Both the position numbers and the translations under genes were made by a program. A stretch of 48,110 bases of DNA from a virus. Of the stretch, positions 1-7,509 are shown piece after piece. The notes below the pieces were generated by a model. The model searched no databases. It saw nothing but the letters and a program-made list of their open reading frames with translations, and was not told the DNA's origin. How positions within the stretch are numbered: the stretch's first letter is position 1; each line of letters opens with the position of its first letter. The DNA lies in the IMG/VR virus record IMGVR_UViG_3300028610_000712, positions 1 through 48,110 of that record, one strand, 5' to 3'.

Positions 1-144
1 AAATCAACCGTTACTTTTAGGAACTTCTGACGCACACGCTTTAGGATCGGGTACAAAAATGTGGAGTGATCTGTTTTTAGCGAGTGGTGGAGTAATAAAT
101 TTTGATAATGGCGATGTTACATTAACACATTCTGCAAATTTACT
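1..144. repeat. Terminal direct repeat, left copy (circular overlap)
   Basis: Bases 1-144 are identical to 47967-48110. The repeat lies inside one open reading frame that continues in phase across the join, which is what a circularly closed or circularly permuted genome written out with an overlap looks like. It is not flanked by a promoter, terminator or gene boundary, so it is unlikely to be the physical end of the virion DNA. Confidence 0.93.
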
Positions 145-1153
145 AACTTTCAATGGCGGCAATTTGGCGATGGGAAGCAATAGTATAACAATTACTGGAT
201 CGTTTGGATTAACAGGAGCGAGAGTATTAAAAGGGTGGTTTACTGACCTAGAAGTAACAAATGATATTACCATTGGCGGAAATGCACTAGCTACGATATA
301 TCAACCTTTGGATGGTGCATTAACTAATATTTCCGCGTTGGTTTATGTATCTCCATCGTTTATAAAATTAACCGCTAACGACACCTATGCGGTTAGAACT
401 CTAGCAGAAGCTTTAAGCGATTTATCTGGAGTAGCAAGTGGAGTATTTAGCTTTAATGATCAAAATGTTACAAATATAAGTCAAATAGACGTAGACATAA
501 TTGATTCAGATGGTTCTACTATTCAAATTGGTACAGGAACAAATAAAATTACTTTAACTGATAATACTTCTATAGTAGTTGCTTTAGGTTCTGATTCGGG
601 CGATGATTTTATCGTTGATGGCACTACTCTTGTTGTCGAGGGTGATAGTGATATGGTAGGTATAGGCAATGCAAATCCATCAAGTATATTAGATATTTTA
701 AGAAATTCATCTTCTGATCAAATGATAAGATTGAGGAATGACGAGGGTGTTTCAAAAATGAGATTTGTTTCTGCTGATACTTCGGAAGCAAAACATCAAT
801 GGACTTCTTTGGGTGGATGGGTTTCTGAAATTTCTGCTAAATTTAATGCAACAAAAGATAATCAATACTTACAATTTAAAGTTACCGGAACTGCGGATGC
901 TAATACTGAGGTAGGACTAGCAGCAGCAACAAAAATGACACTATTGGGTTCTGGAAATGTAGGTATAGGAACGGAAAGTCCGGATGAAAAACTAGAAGTA
1001 GAATGGGCTGCTAATGTTGATGTTGAAATTGGAAGAGGCACAACAGATACAGACATAACATTTATAAAACTAAGAAGTCCGGATGGAACAGCATATTGGC
1101 TATATCCCGCCAATGGTGGTGGAAGTTTAACAATTTCAGCAACTAAGCCGTAA
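1..1153 (+). CDS. Tail-fibre-like protein, 3' part (begins at 47575)
   Basis: This is the C-terminal 384 codons of the fibre-like protein, entering at position 2 in the frame from 47575 and ending with TAA at 1151-1153. It is a repetitive beta-rich sequence low in Cys. Two copies of a VGIG-N-P-type motif (GIGNANPSS and GNVGIGTESPDEKLEV) are the kind that usually precede an S74 intramolecular chaperone in phage fibres, but the protein stops without a recognisable S74 domain. The stop overlaps the ATG of the next gene by one base. Likely role: receptor-binding or peripheral tail appendage. The absence of the chaperone could mean truncation or a different trimerisation tip. Confidence 0.8.
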   Translation, partial: NQPLLLGTSDAHALGSGTKMWSDLFLASGGVINFDNGDVTLTHSANLLTFNGGNLAMGSNSITITGSFGLTGARVLKGWFTDLEVTNDITIGGNALATIYQPLDGALTNISALVYVSPSFIKLTANDTYAVRTLAEALSDLSGVASGVFSFNDQNVTNISQIDVDIIDSDGSTIQIGTGTNKITLTDNTSIVVALGSDSGDDFIVDGTTLVVEGDSDMVGIGNANPSSILDILRNSSSDQMIRLRNDEGVSKMRFVSADTSEAKHQWTSLGGWVSEISAKFNATKDNQYLQFKVTGTADANTEVGLAAATKMTLLGSGNVGIGTESPDEKLEVEWAANVDVEIGRGTTDTDITFIKLRSPDGTAYWLYPANGGGSLTISATKP

Positions 1154-1431
1154 TGTACGAATCAATCAAAAAGCGCTTAGGTTGGATTATAATATTGATA
1201 ATAATATTATTGCTTTTTGCCGTTCATAACAATATTTCCGGTCAGGTGATATATCTACCCATGGAAACGCCGGAAGAAATTGCAGACAGCACTATGATCG
1301 AAGCACCGCCGGACACTACCGATTTTGAACCGGACAGTATAGAAGTGGTTGAAAGTACGGCAATGCTCATTGGATGGGTTGCTTTTTGGAGTTTTTGGAC
1401 TTATGTAATATCTAAACATCAAAGAGGTTGA
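1153..1431 (+). CDS. Small two-helix membrane protein
   Basis: A 92-aa protein translationally coupled to the fibre-like gene upstream (TAATG overlap) and ending just before the next fibre-like gene. Residues about 11-28 are a strongly hydrophobic helix after a basic start (IKKRLGW). An acidic, Pro- and Asp-rich segment follows (about 32-68), then a second hydrophobic, Trp-rich helix (about 69-86) and a short basic tail. The topology suggests both ends on the same side and an acidic loop on the other. I do not recognise a family. Between two proteins with signal peptides, it may help insert or anchor them, or it may be an extra holin-like protein. Function unknown. Confidence 0.65.
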   Translation: MYESIKKRLGWIIILIIILLLFAVHNNISGQVIYLPMETPEEIADSTMIEAPPDTTDFEPDSIEVVESTAMLIGWVAFWSFWTYVISKHQRG

Positions 1432-1433
1432 TA

Positions 1434-3368
1434 ATGAAAAACATAGTATTTTTAATAACATTAATAACTATTGCTTTTAGTCAATTTGGCAACACGATAG
1501 CCGGTTGGTATAATGATGATTATTATATTCCTAGCGGTAGCGTTTATTCAGAGGGTTTGATTGTTGTCGATGAAAGTACGTTGGCGGCTGAAAGTTTAGA
1601 CGAGGGTGATTTTTCGACAAGTTTTATATGGACTGACACAGGCGACTTTGATGTAACTGGTGGAGTTGCCGCCGTTTTTGTATGGAGTGCTAACGTCACA
1701 TCTACGATTGAAACAGCACAAGCCGATTTATTAGTTACCGGCGTTTCTAGCCGATGGTATGTGTTTACTTACACTTTGGCAGTTACTACCGCTTTTGACG
1801 GCGATGCAGCCGCTACGATCACAACTAGCTTTGCATTGACCGCAGTTCCGCTAGAAATAGTTACTGCCGGCACTTACACGCTATATTTTAAATCAGCAGT
1901 TACACCAACGGATTTTGTAATTAGCATAGTTTCCGGAAGTGATACAGAGGGAACAATATCTTATGACGATGTAACACTAAAAGAGATTACCGGTGGAGAT
2001 ATGTATGTAGCCGGCACTGTAAATGCCAGTACTATATTTGCATCTGGTTCGTTTACATTAAAAACCGGTACTGGCACTATTGTTCTTACTGTTGATGCCG
2101 ATGGTAAGCTATATATGGAATCAGATGGAACCGGACCACAAATAACACTTACTGGCAAAACAGATGCTACGGCAGATGCTATAATATTATTAAGCGCAGC
2201 CGGAGCGACGAATGTTCAAGGGTTAAAATTATGGTATGACCGAGATACGGCTTATGGATATATTGACAATCTTTACAATAATGATGCCGGTAATATTTAT
2301 TTTAGAACTAAGACAGCAGGCACTCCAATAAATGCTTTAACTATTCTAGGAACTGGTAGTATCAATACAGGAACAGACTTTACAATAGGTTCAAGCACAG
2401 ATGATGTCCAACCAACTTTCTCAATAGTAGGCGATGCTGATTCAGATGCCGGTGACGACGTAAGTGAAACTTTGACAATCAAATTATATCCAAACGCTAC
2501 ACCAACAGCCGCATATTGGGGATTTAGTTCTACTCAAACTACCGGATTTAGGTTTGGTAGTGATATGTTATTAGTTGGGAGTAGCCTACGTGCCGATAAG
2601 GCAGTAATTCTTGAGGAACTAGCATCACAAGAAACTATTGTAGCGGGTGAGGGTGGATATTGGGTAAGAAATGATGCTCCAACCAAACCAATGTTTACTG
2701 ACGATGATGGCGACGACCATGAAATTAGACTTGAAGGTTCTTATTATGGAGTAGCAAAGAGTCACTTATCGGGGAATACGCTTACAATAGGTATAACAGC
2801 GCAAAACTATGGGGTTCAAGGTGAACTTTCTGATAATGGTTCAAGCGGATTTACCTTTGTGTCTGGAAGTACTGGACCAATAGCTTCTATATCAACGGTT
2901 GCTGCGGGTGATTCTACTAATTTTGTTGATGTAGGACACGGACTATTAACAGGTGATTACGTTACAATTAATACTGTTAATCATTCTGGCGTTACAGTTG
3001 TGGTAAAAGAGGATAACGATAATTTTCGCACAGGAATAGATTTTGTAGGCGATGAAGCCGGATTTTGGTTTGAGGGCGATTATTTGTTAGCAAGTATAGG
3101 ATCAGATGGAGTCTACAAATTAGACTTTGGAGTTTCACATTCTGCCGGAAATCCTGCTAAAGAATATCATTGGCACGCAATTCAAAACGCTACTATAACT
3201 GGAGCGTCTTTTAATATTACTCCTGCGGGAGCGAATCACGAATCAGGATTTGATAGTGATAGACTAACCGTTAATGCGGGAGATAGATTTTGGATTGTAG
3301 TAACAAACAAAACAGATACCGAAGATGTGGTATTTGAAGATATGACTTTATTTTTACATAAATTATAG
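1434..3368 (+). CDS. Fibre-like protein with signal peptide and shared beta-domain
   Basis: A 644-aa protein. The ATG at 1434 follows AAGAGG with good spacing, so I prefer it to the TTG at 1428. Residues 1-17 form a signal peptide ending AFSQ, followed by GWYNDDYY as in the protein that begins at 47575. Residues about 50-189 (ESLDEGDF to KEITGGD) form a beta-sandwich-like domain whose closest relative here is inserted in the adaptor-like protein at 5606. The middle has fibre-type repeats. Near residue 505 lies HGLLTGDYVTI, a motif often seen in phage appendage proteins. The C-terminal 120 residues look like a jelly-roll tip. Probable tail appendage or receptor-binding protein. The secretion signal is unexplained. 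Confidence 0.75.
   Translation: MKNIVFLITLITIAFSQFGNTIAGWYNDDYYIPSGSVYSEGLIVVDESTLAAESLDEGDFSTSFIWTDTGDFDVTGGVAAVFVWSANVTSTIETAQADLLVTGVSSRWYVFTYTLAVTTAFDGDAAATITTSFALTAVPLEIVTAGTYTLYFKSAVTPTDFVISIVSGSDTEGTISYDDVTLKEITGGDMYVAGTVNASTIFASGSFTLKTGTGTIVLTVDADGKLYMESDGTGPQITLTGKTDATADAIILLSAAGATNVQGLKLWYDRDTAYGYIDNLYNNDAGNIYFRTKTAGTPINALTILGTGSINTGTDFTIGSSTDDVQPTFSIVGDADSDAGDDVSETLTIKLYPNATPTAAYWGFSSTQTTGFRFGSDMLLVGSSLRADKAVILEELASQETIVAGEGGYWVRNDAPTKPMFTDDDGDDHEIRLEGSYYGVAKSHLSGNTLTIGITAQNYGVQGELSDNGSSGFTFVSGSTGPIASISTVAAGDSTNFVDVGHGLLTGDYVTINTVNHSGVTVVVKEDNDNFRTGIDFVGDEAGFWFEGDYLLASIGSDGVYKLDFGVSHSAGNPAKEYHWHAIQNATITGASFNITPAGANHESGFDSDRLTVNAGDRFWIVVTNKTDTEDVVFEDMTLFLHKL
1581..2000 (+). repeat. 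Coding repeat: shared beta-domain, copy 1
   Basis: This segment encodes about 140 residues (ESLDEGDF ... TTAFDGDAA ... TDFVISIVSG ... KEITGGD) clearly homologous to those encoded at 6002-6415. Stretches such as the codons for TTAFDG are nearly identical at the DNA level. It is a domain duplicated between a fibre-like protein and an adaptor-like protein. The fold is probably a carbohydrate-binding-type beta-sandwich, which is inference from the sequence texture only. Confidence 0.8.
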
Positions 3369-3385
3369 GAGAAATAGGGGGTATT

Positions 3386-4147
3386 ATGCCAAGATTAAGA
3401 CCAATTAGTATAACAGATTCAAACGCTTACGCCGCCGTTAAGAATGGCGACGATTTACTATTTCACAAAGTAAAGCCGAAAATCAATGATATCCATTGGT
3501 GGATCCAACGGATTAGTTGGACAGATCATTGCGCAAAAGCGATTTGGATAGAAAAAGACGGCGTACCAACATTACACGCGATTGGAACATATAAATACAT
3601 TGCTCTAATCAAAGGATGGTTTGGAAAATGGAAACAACGTACAAGATATGCAATATTATACACACCGATTGAGATTATTACCGATTTTTATGAAGGTACG
3701 AATGTTTACTGGGGTCCGTTGTCGGGAGAGGCTCGCTCACGATTTAACGATGAAGAATTTAAAAAAGTTTGTGATAAAATGGAAGGCGTACCGTATGATT
3801 ATTGGCACCTTTTAGGAGTGGGAATTGACGATAAACACATTAATTGGTTAATGAAAGGATTGAAATTTTTGCCTTTTCACAAGGCGTGGTGGGGCAAGGC
3901 GCTTAAAAAGATATTCAGAAACAAAGAAATGATAAGCAAAGTTGTATGTTCAGGTTTTACGTCGTATGCGGATCGAAAAAGCACGGGTGTTAAAATTGAG
4001 AACATTTCCGAAATGACACCACAAGATCAAGCGATGCGTGGTATACATTCTTCAAATTACTATCAATTATTAGGCGATCATTTATTGATACCTAATTACA
4101 ATACTGAACAAGTTGAATATTTAGAAAACAAAAAAGAAGGGGTTTAA
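3386..4147 (+). CDS. Permuted NlpC/P60-like (YiiX-type) cysteine peptidase
   Basis: A 253-aa protein with a strong AGGAG/AGGGGG ribosome site. The order of motifs fits circularly permuted papain-like enzymes of the YiiX/YycO group. GDDLLF (21-26) matches the usual GD-hydrophobic opening, and a candidate catalytic His is H48 in TDHCAKA. LHAIG (63-67) is the next strand, VPYDYW (135-140) matches the G-x-x-YD element, and VVCSGF (186-191) supplies the nucleophile Cys188. These enzymes cut or rearrange amide bonds in peptidoglycan peptides or lipids. It lies directly upstream of a holin-like gene and an M15 endolysin, so a role in lysis or in cell-wall entry is plausible. The family is assigned from motif order; catalytic activity is inferred. 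Confidence 0.6.
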   Translation: MPRLRPISITDSNAYAAVKNGDDLLFHKVKPKINDIHWWIQRISWTDHCAKAIWIEKDGVPTLHAIGTYKYIALIKGWFGKWKQRTRYAILYTPIEIITDFYEGTNVYWGPLSGEARSRFNDEEFKKVCDKMEGVPYDYWHLLGVGIDDKHINWLMKGLKFLPFHKAWWGKALKKIFRNKEMISKVVCSGFTSYADRKSTGVKIENISEMTPQDQAMRGIHSSNYYQLLGDHLLIPNYNTEQVEYLENKKEGV

Positions 4148-4148
4148 A

Positions 4149-4361
4149 ATGAAAAAGTTCTTACGATCATTTCTAAGAAAAAGAGTTCAAGGTGCGCTAA
4201 TTGTAGTAATTACTTTTGCGTTACAACAGTTTGATGCTGCAAATGCGAATGAAATTGCTAGATCCGTTCTTGTAGTTTTACAAGCACTTGGCGCGATGTG
4301 GGGAATTTATGGAGTTGTGGACGCTAATCCGGGTCATAACGGCAAAGGAACGTATGTGTAA
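4149..4361 (+). CDS. Holin-like small membrane protein
   Basis: A 70-aa protein one base after the upstream stop, with AAGAAGGGG as ribosome site. A very basic N-terminus (MKKFLRSFLRKRVQ) precedes two short hydrophobic segments, about 15-28 and 40-57, separated by a polar loop. The next gene starts immediately after its stop and encodes an endolysin. Size, charge pattern and position fit a class II-like holin, which would make the membrane holes that release the endolysin. No family-specific motif is visible, so the call rests on context. Confidence 0.6.
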   Translation: MKKFLRSFLRKRVQGALIVVITFALQQFDAANANEIARSVLVVLQALGAMWGIYGVVDANPGHNGKGTYV

Positions 4362-4754
4362 ATGTATCAATTTGGTACACAGTCTAAGCGTAATCTACTC
4401 GAATGTGATGAAAATTTACAGAGGGTAGCTTACGCCGCGATTGAGGGATTTGGATTTACAGTTGTTTGTGGACACCGCAACGAACAAGATCAAAACGAAG
4501 CGTATGAAAACGGTTTTTCAACTAAGAAATTTCCAGATGGCAAGCATAACTTGACACCATCTAAAGCGTTTGACGCAATTCCGGACGATGGCGGATGGGA
4601 AGCAGATATAGAACAGTTTATATTGATGGCGGGGTATATTAAAGGCGTTGCATTAGTTCTTGGAGTTACAATCAGATGGGGTGGAGACTTTGATAGCGAC
4701 AACGACATGAATGACGAAATATTTTTAGATTTAGCACATTTTGAAATAGTATAA
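4362..4754 (+). CDS. Endolysin, M15 family peptidase
   Basis: A 130-aa single-domain M15 (VanY/L-alanyl-D-glutamate-type) zinc peptidase that cuts the peptide stem of peptidoglycan. The zinc ligands are visible: H62 in GKHNLTPSKAFD, D71 at the end of the same motif, and H126 in LAHFEI. RWGGDFDSDND (105-115) is the usual Trp-Gly-Gly-Asp loop. It is the HNxxPSxAxD variant common in phage endolysins. There is no signal peptide and no separate cell-wall-binding domain. The ATG is directly after the holin-like stop and the TAA overlaps the next ATG, so the lysis genes are co-translated. Confidence 0.9.
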   Translation: MYQFGTQSKRNLLECDENLQRVAYAAIEGFGFTVVCGHRNEQDQNEAYENGFSTKKFPDGKHNLTPSKAFDAIPDDGGWEADIEQFILMAGYIKGVALVLGVTIRWGGDFDSDNDMNDEIFLDLAHFEIV

Positions 4755-5188
4755 TGTCAAAATATGACGAAATAATCAAGGATTCACACAAAAAAGAAGT
4801 AAGGAATATAATTATGACTTTCAAGGAAACTAAAGTAGGACAACATTTTCAACAAAGGAACAATCAGTTTATATGGATAATAATAGTATTTATCTTTACT
4901 GCCGGGAGTTCTTGGATGTTAATGAAAACCAATGTAAAAGCGAATACTGTTTACGGACAAACCACGCGTAGTATTGTTGTTGCACACATTGACGAAACCA
5001 AAGGCGATCCGCTAACGGAATTACAACTGCAAAACAAAGTTGACAATTTGGAGGACGACGTGAACGACCACGACATAAAAATAAACAACCACGATACGTT
5101 AATCACCGAACATGACAAGTCAATCGCCATACAACAAGTTCAATATGACAACATCATGGGGAAATTGGATGAATTACTTAACAAATAA
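4754..5188 (+). CDS. Membrane-anchored coiled-coil protein (spanin-like)
   Basis: A 144-aa protein overlapping the endolysin stop (TAATG). A cytoplasmic, polar N-terminus of about 37 residues is followed by one transmembrane helix (about 38-58, NNQFIWIIIVFIFTAG region). The long hydrophilic C-terminus is coiled-coil between about 95 and 142, with a regular DNLEDDVNDHDIKINNHD pattern. The N-in topology, lysis-cassette location and periplasmic coiled coil resemble an inner-membrane spanin, but no lipoprotein partner with a lipobox is seen. A tail- or holin-associated role is equally possible. Confidence 0.55.
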   Translation: MSKYDEIIKDSHKKEVRNIIMTFKETKVGQHFQQRNNQFIWIIIVFIFTAGSSWMLMKTNVKANTVYGQTTRSIVVAHIDETKGDPLTELQLQNKVDNLEDDVNDHDIKINNHDTLITEHDKSIAIQQVQYDNIMGKLDELLNK

Positions 5189-5198
5189 GGGGAATAAA

Positions 5199-5585
5199 AT
5201 GTTATTAATAGACAAAAACGCGACACCATCCGCACCAACTTCGTTGTTTTTAACGAGGGCGGAATATAAAAAATTATATCCACATTCATTAACAGGGCGG
5301 AAAAACTATCTTTTTAAATATGACAAGCCGCTGAACTTACCGGACGCGGAAGCAAGACTACTGTTGAGAAAATACCCGCATTTGTCAAGGTGGGAAGAAA
5401 AATTTGCTGTAAACAAATCCGAACGCCACCATGAATTAGCAAAATTAAAATACGGCGAAGTAAAAAGAATAGGTGGAAAGTTAGGTTTTTCGTTTACGGA
5501 ATTACATGCTAAAAAAATGATATTGATTGAAAGGATTATATCCAAAGAGATCAGAATTGCAGCAATAAAGGCTAAAGTAACGTAA
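5199..5585 (+). CDS. Conserved phage protein of unknown function
   Basis: A 128-aa protein. The ATG at 5199 follows AAGGGGA at ideal spacing. An upstream in-frame start at 5112 would overlap the previous gene by 77 bases and has no ribosome site. The sequence is basic and mostly helical (RAEYKKLYPHS, PDAEARLLLRKYPHLSRWEE), with no transmembrane helix and no motif I recognise. It lies between the lysis cassette and the adaptor-like gene and could be a small virion or tail-assembly protein. Unknown function. Confidence 0.6.
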   Translation: MLLIDKNATPSAPTSLFLTRAEYKKLYPHSLTGRKNYLFKYDKPLNLPDAEARLLLRKYPHLSRWEEKFAVNKSERHHELAKLKYGEVKRIGGKLGFSFTELHAKKMILIERIISKEIRIAAIKAKVT

Positions 5586-5605
5586 GGGGATTGAAGGAAT
5601 AATTA

Positions 5606-6598
5606 ATGACTTATTTAGAAGTATTAACCGATATTTGCAGCCAGGTCGCGGATCCGGGACTAGACACATATAAGGAACGTGCAAAAGACCACTTTTTACG
5701 TTCTATTGCTAAACAGATTAGCGAGGGGAATTACAATGAAAACGACATACCCGGATTTATTAAGACTAAGGCGAATATGAAGTTTGCAGGCGGTTCGGAA
5801 GATATTAATTCATTGAAAGTGTTTGAAATATTGGATTTGTATTTACCGCCCGGCACCGACAAGAAGGTTATCATAAACTTTCAAGAAACGTCTGAACTCA
5901 ATAAGATATCATCAATAGAAACCTTACAACCAACGATAAATGATTTATTTATATATCGCGAAGGGAATATATTAAAAGCATATACTAAAGATGAAATCAC
6001 GTTAGCAGGGGAAAGTTTGGATGAAGTTGATTTTGCTACTCATGCAGAGTGGGCTGTTACTAACGATCTTGACGACACCGGAGGGAATGCTGCTTTTACT
6101 TGGTCAGCCAATCAAACCTCAACATTAACGCAGTTACAGGCGAGCCTAGTTATCGCCGGCGTTGCAGACAAATTTTATAAGTTTACATACACCATAGCAG
6201 AAACTACCGCTTTTGATGGTGACGGTGCCGCAATAATTACAACAGCTTTTGCTTTAACGGCCGTTGATTTAGACCTAACTCCCGGCACTCACACAGTTTA
6301 TTTTAAATCTGCCGCAGCGCCTACTGATTTTGTGATCAGCATTGTTTCCGGAACCGACACAGAGGGAACTTTTACGATTGACGATGTATCCTTAAAAGAA
6401 ATTACAGCAGGCGATTATCCATTATTTGTATTAGGTACTGACATTCTAACGATGAAGTACATAGAGGACATTGATGATAACGCTTGGACGGACGCTACGG
6501 ACTTACAAGCAGCAGCTAATTTTCAATTATCATACACTTTTACGCGCGAATCTATAAGGATGGCAGCTAAAACATTAAGAGACGAGGTGCAATTATGA
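5606..6598 (+). CDS. Tail adaptor-like virion protein with inserted beta-domain
   Basis: A 330-aa protein. Residues 1-130 and 271-330 look like two parts of one small helical/beta connector-type protein (MTYLEVLTDI start, FIYREGNILKAYTKD before the insert, YPLFVLGTDILTMKYIED after it). Residues about 132-270 are a beta-sandwich-like domain homologous to residues 50-189 of the protein at 1434. The domain therefore appears inserted in a loop. The position just before the nozzle-like genes supports a head-to-tail adaptor or tail-accessory role, as in P22-type tails. The stop overlaps the next start by four bases (ATGA). The adaptor role is inference from order and texture. Confidence 0.6.
   Translation: MTYLEVLTDICSQVADPGLDTYKERAKDHFLRSIAKQISEGNYNENDIPGFIKTKANMKFAGGSEDINSLKVFEILDLYLPPGTDKKVIINFQETSELNKISSIETLQPTINDLFIYREGNILKAYTKDEITLAGESLDEVDFATHAEWAVTNDLDDTGGNAAFTWSANQTSTLTQLQASLVIAGVADKFYKFTYTIAETTAFDGDGAAIITTAFALTAVDLDLTPGTHTVYFKSAAAPTDFVISIVSGTDTEGTFTIDDVSLKEITAGDYPLFVLGTDILTMKYIEDIDDNAWTDATDLQAAANFQLSYTFTRESIRMAAKTLRDEVQL
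6002..6415 (+). repeat. Coding repeat: shared beta-domain, copy 2
   Basis: This is the second copy of the domain encoded at 1581-2000 (ESLDEVDF ... TTAFDGDGA ... TDFVISIVSG ... KEITAGD). It interrupts an adaptor-like protein between residues about 132 and 270. The flanking residues on either side would join smoothly if it were removed, which suggests insertion and not terminal fusion. Confidence 0.8.
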
Positions 6599-7509
6599 GC
6601 ATGACGCTAGAAGGATTACAAAACAGAATCATACGCGATGTACCGACATTTAAAGAATTAAATGAGTTATTTCAAGACGTAAATAAGGTAATTCGTGAGA
6701 TCAATTCTAAAATACCGGGAATTGAAACAACCGAAACGCCGGTAATTCAAGAAACCGATAGCGAAGTGCTTACACTTACTTTTGCCGCCGCCGGTAAAAC
6801 AATCAATCTTGACAACTTAGGTGATTTTGAAGTTGATTATGGATTCGCAGCCGGTCAAAAATTATGGTTTTACGGTACGGATGTGCTGAACGTAACTGAA
6901 ATGACCATCGCTAGTATAGGCAACGATGCTGCCACAAACGATCAGATTATAGTCACAGAGGTCATTGTGAACGATGTGGCAATAGAAGGCACGCTTGAAG
7001 GGTTTACGGTGCTTACCGGCTATTCATGGGACAATGTAAAGAAAGAGGTAGTACTAAAAGTCGGAGTTAATCAATTAATCGATGTGTTTGTGAACGATGT
7101 TGCACTGACCAGAAAAGACCATGACACGGTATTTGCTTCTACCAATAGTGGCGAAGCGTTTTATACTAAAATTGGCAGATCCGTAGTTAAACTGACTGGC
7201 GCTATATTTGGAAGCGAAGATGGGACCATTAAGGTTAAGATTTTAGCGGATATTACCGAATTAACAACCGCGACATTACTGACCGTAGTTGATATTCCAC
7301 AGCAATATGAAGTTTTGATGGAACAAGGGATCCTATATTTCATGTTGTCAAGGCCTAAACACGCCGGTAATATGGAATTGCGCGATAAGATGCAGAAGTT
7401 TTATTTTCAAGCGTTAAACGATTTGAATGTACTAGAAATTAACAGGGACGTAAATTCGATTAGTTATGATAAAGAGTATAAATATCAGAAACCGAGCAAC
7501 CGCTACTAA
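6595..7509 (+). CDS. Virion structural protein, probably tail/head-tail
   Basis: A 304-aa protein that starts in a four-base overlap with the adaptor-like gene and ends in an overlap with the nozzle-like gene. Helical N-terminus (about 1-40), beta-rich middle (about 50-235), and a helical C-terminal segment (about 245-290, MEQGILYFMLSRPKHAG region). No catalytic motif is seen. Tight coupling between adaptor and nozzle genes suggests a stoichiometric tail component. I cannot name a family. Confidence 0.6.
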   Translation: MSMTLEGLQNRIIRDVPTFKELNELFQDVNKVIREINSKIPGIETTETPVIQETDSEVLTLTFAAAGKTINLDNLGDFEVDYGFAAGQKLWFYGTDVLNVTEMTIASIGNDAATNDQIIVTEVIVNDVAIEGTLEGFTVLTGYSWDNVKKEVVLKVGVNQLIDVFVNDVALTRKDHDTVFASTNSGEAFYTKIGRSVVKLTGAIFGSEDGTIKVKILADITELTTATLLTVVDIPQQYEVLMEQGILYFMLSRPKHAGNMELRDKMQKFYFQALNDLNVLEINRDVNSISYDKEYKYQKPSNRY

